From assembly GCF_034676725.1 (NCBI RefSeq), contig NZ_JAUCBR010000004.1, forward strand, positions 697,501 through 761,500: a DNA stretch of 64,000 bases. The letters run 5' to 3'. The notes under the pieces are model-generated. The model did not search any database and was not told where the DNA came from. It saw only the letters and a program-made list of their open reading frames with translations. This DNA is from Denitromonas sp. (GTDB lineage Bacteria; Pseudomonadota; Gammaproteobacteria; Burkholderiales; Rhodocyclaceae). A program made the position numbers and the translations under genes. This document shows, in pieces, positions 59,897-64,000 of the stretch. Numbering within the stretch: position 1 is the stretch's first letter; each line of letters begins with the position of its first letter.

Positions 59897-62278
59897 CTAG
59901 TTCCTGAGCGGCTTGCCGGTTTCCAGCATGTGCTGTATGCGCTGCTGGGTCTTCTCGTTCTTGAGCAGGGCCACGAACTGGGCGCGCTCGACGTCGAGGA
60001 TCCACTGCTCACTCACCTTGGCGTTGGTTTCGACCTCGCCACCGCACAGGGCGGTCGCGGCGGCCTTGGCCACGGTGTAGTCATGCGGCGAGATGAAGCC
60101 GCCCTGCGCCATGTTCATGAGCATCATTTCGCAGGTGGCGATGCCGTTGCGGCCGGCCACCTTGATGGCCGGGTTCATCATCGGCGGGCGATAACCGGCT
60201 TCGGCCATGGCGCGGGCGCGGCGGATACCGGCATAGAGCAGCTCGCTGGCATTGAACAGGATGTCGTCCGAGGCCTTGGCAAAGCCCAGGCCGACGGCTT
60301 CCTGCGCGCTCTTGGCCACGGTGGCCATGGCGATGGTCTGGAAGGCGTTCTGGATGTACAGGTACACGTCGCCACCCGCGGCGCGCTGCGCCAGGGTGTG
60401 CGCCTGCAGGGCGAACTCCTTGCAGCCACCGCCGGCCGGGATCAGGCCCACGCCGGCCTCGACCAGACCCACATAGCTCTCCAGCGCCATCACACGATGC
60501 GCCGAGTGCATCACGAACTCGCAACCGCCACCGAGGGCCATGCCCTGCACCGCGGCCACCACCGGCACCTGCGCATGCTTGAGGGTCATCGAGGCCTGCT
60601 GGAACTTGGCCACGGTCTTCTCGAGCAGCTCGAACTGGCCGGCACCGATGGCCTGGGCCACCTGCTGCAGGTTGGCGCCCACGGCAAAGGGGGCCTCGTG
60701 CCACAGCACCACGCCGTCGAGGTCACGCTCGGCGCGGGCCACGGCTTCGATCACGCCGTCGAGCACTTCTTCGCCGATGGCATGCATCTTGGACTTGAAG
60801 GACAGGATGCCGATGCGGGCGTCCTGGTCGGCACGCGTCCACAGGCGCACACCGTCGTTCTCCCAGAGGGTCTCGCCGCGATCCTTGGGCGCTTCGCCGA
60901 GGACCTGCTCGGGGTAGAGCTGGCGGTCATAGACCTTGAGGCTGGAGCGCGGCTTGAGCGCACCGGCCTCGGCCGAGAAGGAGCCGGCGGCCTCATGCAC
61001 GCCCTGGCGTTCGAACACCCAGGCCGGCAGCGGCGCGTCGACCATGCCCTTGCCGGCGTCGATGTCGGCCTTGATGGCGGCAGCGATGTCGGCCCAGCCA
61101 GCGGCCTGCCAGGTTTCGAAGGGGCCCATGGACCAGCCGAAGCCCCAGCGCATGGCGAAGTCGAGGTCGCGGGCATTGTCGGCGATGTCGGCGAGGTGAT
61201 AGGCGCAGTAGTGGAACACGTCGCGGAAGATGGCCCACAGGAACTGCGCCTGCGGGTGGGCGCTGGCGCGCAGCTGGGCGAATTTCTCGGCCGGGTTGCG
61301 GTTCTTGAGAATGGCCGCCACTTCGGGCGCCACGTCGGCACCGCTGGGGCGGTAGTCCTGCTGTGCCAGGTCGAGCACCATGATCTTCTTGCCTTCCTTG
61401 CGGAAGATGCCGGCGCGGGTCTTCTGGCCCAGCGCGCCTTTCTCGATCAGGGCAGACAGCCACGCCGGCGCCTTGAAGAAGCCGTGCCACGGATCCGTCG
61501 GCAGCGTGGCGTCCATGGTGCCGATGACATGGGCCAGGGTGTCCAGGCCGACCACGTCGGCGGTGCGGTAGGTGGCGCTCTTGGGGCGGCCGATGTTCGG
61601 GCCGGTCAGCGTGTCGACCTCGTCAAAACCCAGGCCCATGCGCTGGGTGTGGTGCATGACGGCGAGGATGGAGAACACACCGACGCGGTTGGCCACGAAG
61701 TTGGGCGTGTCCTTGGCGCGCACGATGCTCTTGCCCAGGCGGGTGGTCAGCCAGGCTTCGAGGTCGTCCAGCATGGCCGGCTCGGAGGTGGCGGTGGCGA
61801 TCAGCTCGACCAGGGCCATGTAGCGCGGCGGGTTGAAGAAGTGGATGCCGCAGAAGCGGCCGCGCAGACCGGCGGGCATGCCGTCGGACAGGGCGTTGAT
61901 CGACAGACCCGAGGTGTTGGAGGCGAAGATGGCGTCCTCGCGGATGAAGGGGGCGACCTTCTGGTAGAGGTCGAGCTTCCACTCCATCTTTTCGGCGATG
62001 GCCTCGATGATGAGGTCGCAATCGCGCAGCTGCTCGAGATCCGACCCGTAGTTGGCCGCCTGGATGTACTGCAGGCGCTCCTTGCTGGCCAGCGGCGCGG
62101 GGTCGAGCTTCTTGAGGCCCGCCAGGGCCTTGTCGGCGATGGCGTTGGGCTTGCCGTCCTTGGCCGGCAAATCGAACAGCACCACCGGCACATCGGCGTT
62201 GGCGCAGTGGGCCGCGATCTGCGCGCCCATGACGCCGGCACCCAGCACGGCCACCTTGCGAATGATCAGTTTGCTCAC
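59897..62278 (-). CDS. fadB: 3-hydroxyacyl-CoA dehydrogenase/enoyl-CoA hydratase (FadB/FadN-type)
   Basis: 793 residues from GTG 62278, with GGAGGAG five bases upstream. The domain order is dehydrogenase first: VAVLGAGVMGAQIAAHCAN (NAD site, residues 9-27), FIREDAIFASNTSGLSI, FCGIHFFNPPRYMALVELI (in part) and the second HAD domain at about 190-400. The hydratase part follows at about 480-700, with VQGMALGGGCEFVMHSAHRV and VEAGVGLIPAGGGCKEF, which holds the catalytic Glu. It is the reverse of E. coli FadB and like FadN/Fox-type enzymes common in betaproteobacteria. It performs hydration and NAD-dependent oxidation in beta-oxidation, with FadA encoded next. Confidence 0.95.
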   Translation of the reverse strand: MSKLIIRKVAVLGAGVMGAQIAAHCANADVPVVLFDLPAKDGKPNAIADKALAGLKKLDPAPLASKERLQYIQAANYGSDLEQLRDCDLIIEAIAEKMEWKLDLYQKVAPFIREDAIFASNTSGLSINALSDGMPAGLRGRFCGIHFFNPPRYMALVELIATATSEPAMLDDLEAWLTTRLGKSIVRAKDTPNFVANRVGVFSILAVMHHTQRMGLGFDEVDTLTGPNIGRPKSATYRTADVVGLDTLAHVIGTMDATLPTDPWHGFFKAPAWLSALIEKGALGQKTRAGIFRKEGKKIMVLDLAQQDYRPSGADVAPEVAAILKNRNPAEKFAQLRASAHPQAQFLWAIFRDVFHYCAYHLADIADNARDLDFAMRWGFGWSMGPFETWQAAGWADIAAAIKADIDAGKGMVDAPLPAWVFERQGVHEAAGSFSAEAGALKPRSSLKVYDRQLYPEQVLGEAPKDRGETLWENDGVRLWTRADQDARIGILSFKSKMHAIGEEVLDGVIEAVARAERDLDGVVLWHEAPFAVGANLQQVAQAIGAGQFELLEKTVAKFQQASMTLKHAQVPVVAAVQGMALGGGCEFVMHSAHRVMALESYVGLVEAGVGLIPAGGGCKEFALQAHTLAQRAAGGDVYLYIQNAFQTIAMATVAKSAQEAVGLGFAKASDDILFNASELLYAGIRRARAMAEAGYRPPMMNPAIKVAGRNGIATCEMMLMNMAQGGFISPHDYTVAKAAATALCGGEVETNAKVSEQWILDVERAQFVALLKNEKTQQRIQHMLETGKPLRN

Positions 62279-62466
62279 ATGCTCCTCCTGTTGCTTCCGT
62301 AGTTCGTTGGCCGGCATCTGCCGGCTGCATCGCGTTCCTGCCCCGGGCTCGGGGCCGTGCGCATCTGTCGGTACGGCCTTCGGTCACTATGGCCCGCTTC
62401 AGCCGCGTTCGCTACCTGTCCTGCCTGACGCCCTGCACGGCCGCCGGGGGCCGGGCTGAAAATAAA

Positions 62467-62482
62467 TCGAACGTTCGTTTGA
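62467..62482. promoter_or_regulatory. PsrA-like operator in the tetR-fadB intergenic region
   Basis: TCGAACGTTCGTTTGA contains the palindromic core CGAACGTTCG (62468-62477). It lies about 190 bases upstream of the fadB start and 41 bases past the tetR stop. An AT-rich stretch on the fadB side (AATAAAT at 62461) could be part of the promoter. Confidence 0.65.
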
Positions 62483-62523
62483 ATTCTAGTGAAAAAAATG
62501 GAAATGGCAAGCGCGGAGACGTT

Positions 62524-63222
62524 TCAGGCAGGCAAATCCGCCAGACGGACGGCGCCCGTCAGCCCGGGATCGCCCGATGGCGCCTTGAAGCCGGCCACGA
62601 TGAAGGGCAGCATCCGCCGCAGCATCGCCTCCGGATTGCCGGCCTCGTCCAGCGCATAGATCTCGGTCATGCGCATCACGTCCTTGCCAGCCATGGCATA
62701 GGCGACCATGCCGACGAAGAAGTACATCCGCCACACCACGTCCGCCTCGGCCAGCGCCGGCAGCGCACGCATGAAGGCGCGCTTGTAGCGCTCGACCGCC
62801 TCGGCGTATTCCGCCGGAAAGAAGTCCTCGACCCCGGCACCGGGTTCGTAGAACGCGCGCCCGATCATCTGCTTGAATACCGCGCCCGAAATATTGCCCT
62901 TGCGGGTCAGGCGCAGCGCCGAGGTGATGAACGCCTCGACCAGCACCTCGACCGGAATCGGCGCCCCACCAGCCTGCGCCTCCAGGCGGTCGAGATAGCC
63001 GACCCGACTCGTATCGCGCTGCCCGAGGGCACGTGCATACACCGCCTCGATCAGACCCTTCTTGGAGCCGAAGTGGTAGCTCACCATGGCCAGCGGCACC
63101 CCGGCGTCGGCGGTGATGCGCCGGATCGACGTAGCGGCAAAACCGTGTTCGGTGAACAGGTGCTCGGCGGCATCGAGGATGCGGGTTTTGGTGTCTGTCG
63201 GGAGGTGGTCGTCTGAAATCAT
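62524..63222 (-). CDS. TetR-family regulator, PsrA-like (fatty-acid regulon)
   Basis: 232 residues from ATG 63222 (MISDDHLPTDTKTRIL); frames extending to 63318 enter the fadL terminator. The N-terminal HTH is ILDAAEHLFTEHGFAATSIRRITADAGVPLAMVSYHFGSKKGLIEAVY (in part), and the C-terminal ligand domain has ISGAVFKQMIGRAFYEPGAG and MYFFVGMVAYAMAG. Length and the YHFGSKKGLIEAV context resemble PsrA, which represses beta-oxidation genes and is released by long-chain acyl ligands. It sits between fadL and fadB. The matching CAAAC/GTTTG-type palindromes at three beta-oxidation promoters support the role. Confidence 0.88.
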   Translation of the reverse strand: MISDDHLPTDTKTRILDAAEHLFTEHGFAATSIRRITADAGVPLAMVSYHFGSKKGLIEAVYARALGQRDTSRVGYLDRLEAQAGGAPIPVEVLVEAFITSALRLTRKGNISGAVFKQMIGRAFYEPGAGVEDFFPAEYAEAVERYKRAFMRALPALAEADVVWRMYFFVGMVAYAMAGKDVMRMTEIYALDEAGNPEAMLRRMLPFIVAGFKAPSGDPGLTGAVRLADLPA

Positions 63223-63273
63223 TGAGTTGCGCGGCCAAACCGTCCGGCTCAAATTCGGGGCAATGCCCCCTGA

Positions 63274-63305
63274 AAACGACACCGGCCCGGATGTCTCCAG
63301 GCCGG
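63274..63305 (-). terminator. Candidate terminator of fadL
   Basis: CCGGCC (63282-63287) pairs with GGCCGG (63300-63305) across a 12-base loop. Read on the minus strand the hairpin is followed by TGTCGTTTTC. It lies 24 bases past the fadL stop and 51 bases before the tetR start. Confidence 0.5.
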
Positions 63306-63329
63306 CGTCATCCATCACAGCATCACTGG

Positions 63330-64000
63330 TCAGAAGTTGTGATTGATCTGGACGGACAGGATGTCCGCGCTGGTCGAGAAGTCGCCGCGGACGAACTGCG
63401 ACGTGGCCGTGGTGCCAATCACCGTCCGGCGGTCGATGCTCGAATCCTTGAAGAAGATGTGCGAGTAACCGACATCGACCGAGGTCTGCTTCGAGAACGC
63501 GTAGTTCACACCGAAGGACAGCCAGGTCCGGTCGCTATCGGGCAGGCGTACGGTACGCGACTCGGAGCTCTGCACCGGCGACTTGTCATAGGCCACACCG
63601 AAGCGAAGCTTGACCGAGTCGTTGTACTTGTAGTTCGCGCCCAGACCGATACGGTAGGTGTCCTTGAAATCAAGCGCTTCATTGGTGAGTGTCGCGCCGG
63701 TGTTCTTGTTCTTCACGTGAAGGCCGGGCAGGCTGGACCAACCCGTCCAGGTGAAATCGCCCAGCATTTCCCATTTGTCGCTCAACTGCTGCGACACAGC
63801 CAACGAGAAGCTGTCCGGCAGTTCAACGTCGACAACAGCCGGCGTTACGCCGAGCGGCGTCTCACTCTCACCCTCGACTTCAAGTTCAATCTTGGAACGA
63901 TAGGTCACGCCCAAACGGGTGGTCGGCGAGAGCTGGAACATCGCACCGATGTTGTAGCCGATGGCGGTGTCGTCACCCGTCAGCTTAGATTCACGATCGG
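63330..64000 (-). CDS. fadL: Long-chain fatty-acid outer-membrane transporter FadL/OmpP1 (N-terminal part outside window)
   Basis: The C-terminal 223 codons are in the window and the frame is open to the edge (GYNIGAMFQLSPTTRLGVTY continues back without a stop). Typical FadL/OmpP1 segments are LPDSFSLAVSQQLSDKWEML, YRIGLGANYKYNDSVKLRFG, SDRTWLSFGVNYAFSKQTSVDVGYSHIFFKD (in part) and the final beta-strand ADILSVQINHNF with terminal Phe. It takes long-chain fatty acids across the outer membrane, which fits the beta-oxidation genes and regulator downstream. Confidence 0.94.
   Translation of the reverse strand, partial: DRESKLTGDDTAIGYNIGAMFQLSPTTRLGVTYRSKIELEVEGESETPLGVTPAVVDVELPDSFSLAVSQQLSDKWEMLGDFTWTGWSSLPGLHVKNKNTGATLTNEALDFKDTYRIGLGANYKYNDSVKLRFGVAYDKSPVQSSESRTVRLPDSDRTWLSFGVNYAFSKQTSVDVGYSHIFFKDSSIDRRTVIGTTATSQFVRGDFSTSADILSVQINHNF

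Noticed and set aside
59822..62302. An 826-codon open frame antisense to fadB
   Set aside because: It is the mirror of a clear FadB gene in GC-rich DNA. Its translation is rich in His, Gly and Arg with no domain, and there is no SD.
1..64000. CRISPR arrays, tRNA or rRNA genes
   Set aside because: No regularly spaced direct repeats, no cloverleaf-like segments with GTTCRA arms and no rRNA-like sequence were noticed on either strand.

Overview
The window looks like chromosome of a high-G+C betaproteobacterium, most probably Rhodocyclales (Zoogloeaceae/Azoarcus/Thauera-like). The reasons are an exosortase-B exopolysaccharide (EPS) locus of the Methylobacillus/Rhodocyclales type (epsB, D, E, F, G, L, I and xrtB homologues), PEP-CTERM proteins, a ubiC-ubiA pair, an argP/argO pair, HAD-first FadB-type enzymes and intergenic palindromes of the GTAGGGTGGG and GTAGGGCGGATAAGC kinds. 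The taxon is inferred from content, not from a marker gene. No rRNA, tRNA or CRISPR was seen.

Layout. 1-885: one end of an IS3-family element that has jumped into the 3' end of a beta-CASP metallo-beta-lactamase gene (852-2279). 2345-16635: a minus-strand EPS operon of about 14 kb, read epsD-epsE-epsF-[palindrome cluster]-epsG-xrtB-epsI-wzx-polysaccharide lyase-wzy-GT4-pssD-pssE-Gfo/Idh-AKR-like and closed by a hairpin terminator. Most genes downstream of xrtB are coupled by ATGA/GTGA overlaps. The part from xrtB to the terminator is visibly AT-richer than the flanks and is probably the exchangeable glycan module. 16878-19026: a PEP-CTERM protein behind a good sigma-54-like site, and the outer-membrane protein EpsL. 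19200-23046 (plus): the EpsB sugar-phosphate transferase, a lytic transglycosylase and a PBP4-type carboxypeptidase.

23057-34500: housekeeping genes separated by repeats: an iron-dependent hydroxyacid-oxoacid transhydrogenase, a 600-bp imperfect palindrome, ubiD, a PEP-CTERM metalloprotease, ubiA, ubiC, recG, ridA, a TPR protein, fliW and a SPOR protein. 34476-47400: two Cys/Met-metabolism PLP enzymes, a DUF218 (YdcF-like) protein, a DUF3999-DUF2339 membrane pair, an MFS-acyltransferase fusion, an amidohydrolase with an XRE regulator, and a DUF3750 protein with a 3'-terminal frameshift. 47500-54300: argP/argO, an enoyl-CoA hydratase, a rhomboid protease and a MASE1-CHASE-PAS-GGDEF-EAL c-di-GMP protein.

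54444-64000: fatty-acid beta-oxidation: dienoyl-CoA isomerase, acyl-CoA dehydrogenase, thiolase, FadB, a PsrA-like TetR regulator and FadL. A shared palindrome (CRAACGNNCGTTYG-like) lies in front of three of these units, which suggests one regulon. Set among them is the most unusual gene in the window, a membrane protein with an N-terminal TIR domain, one transmembrane helix, a Pro/Ala linker and two tandem LCCL domains (55374-56636).
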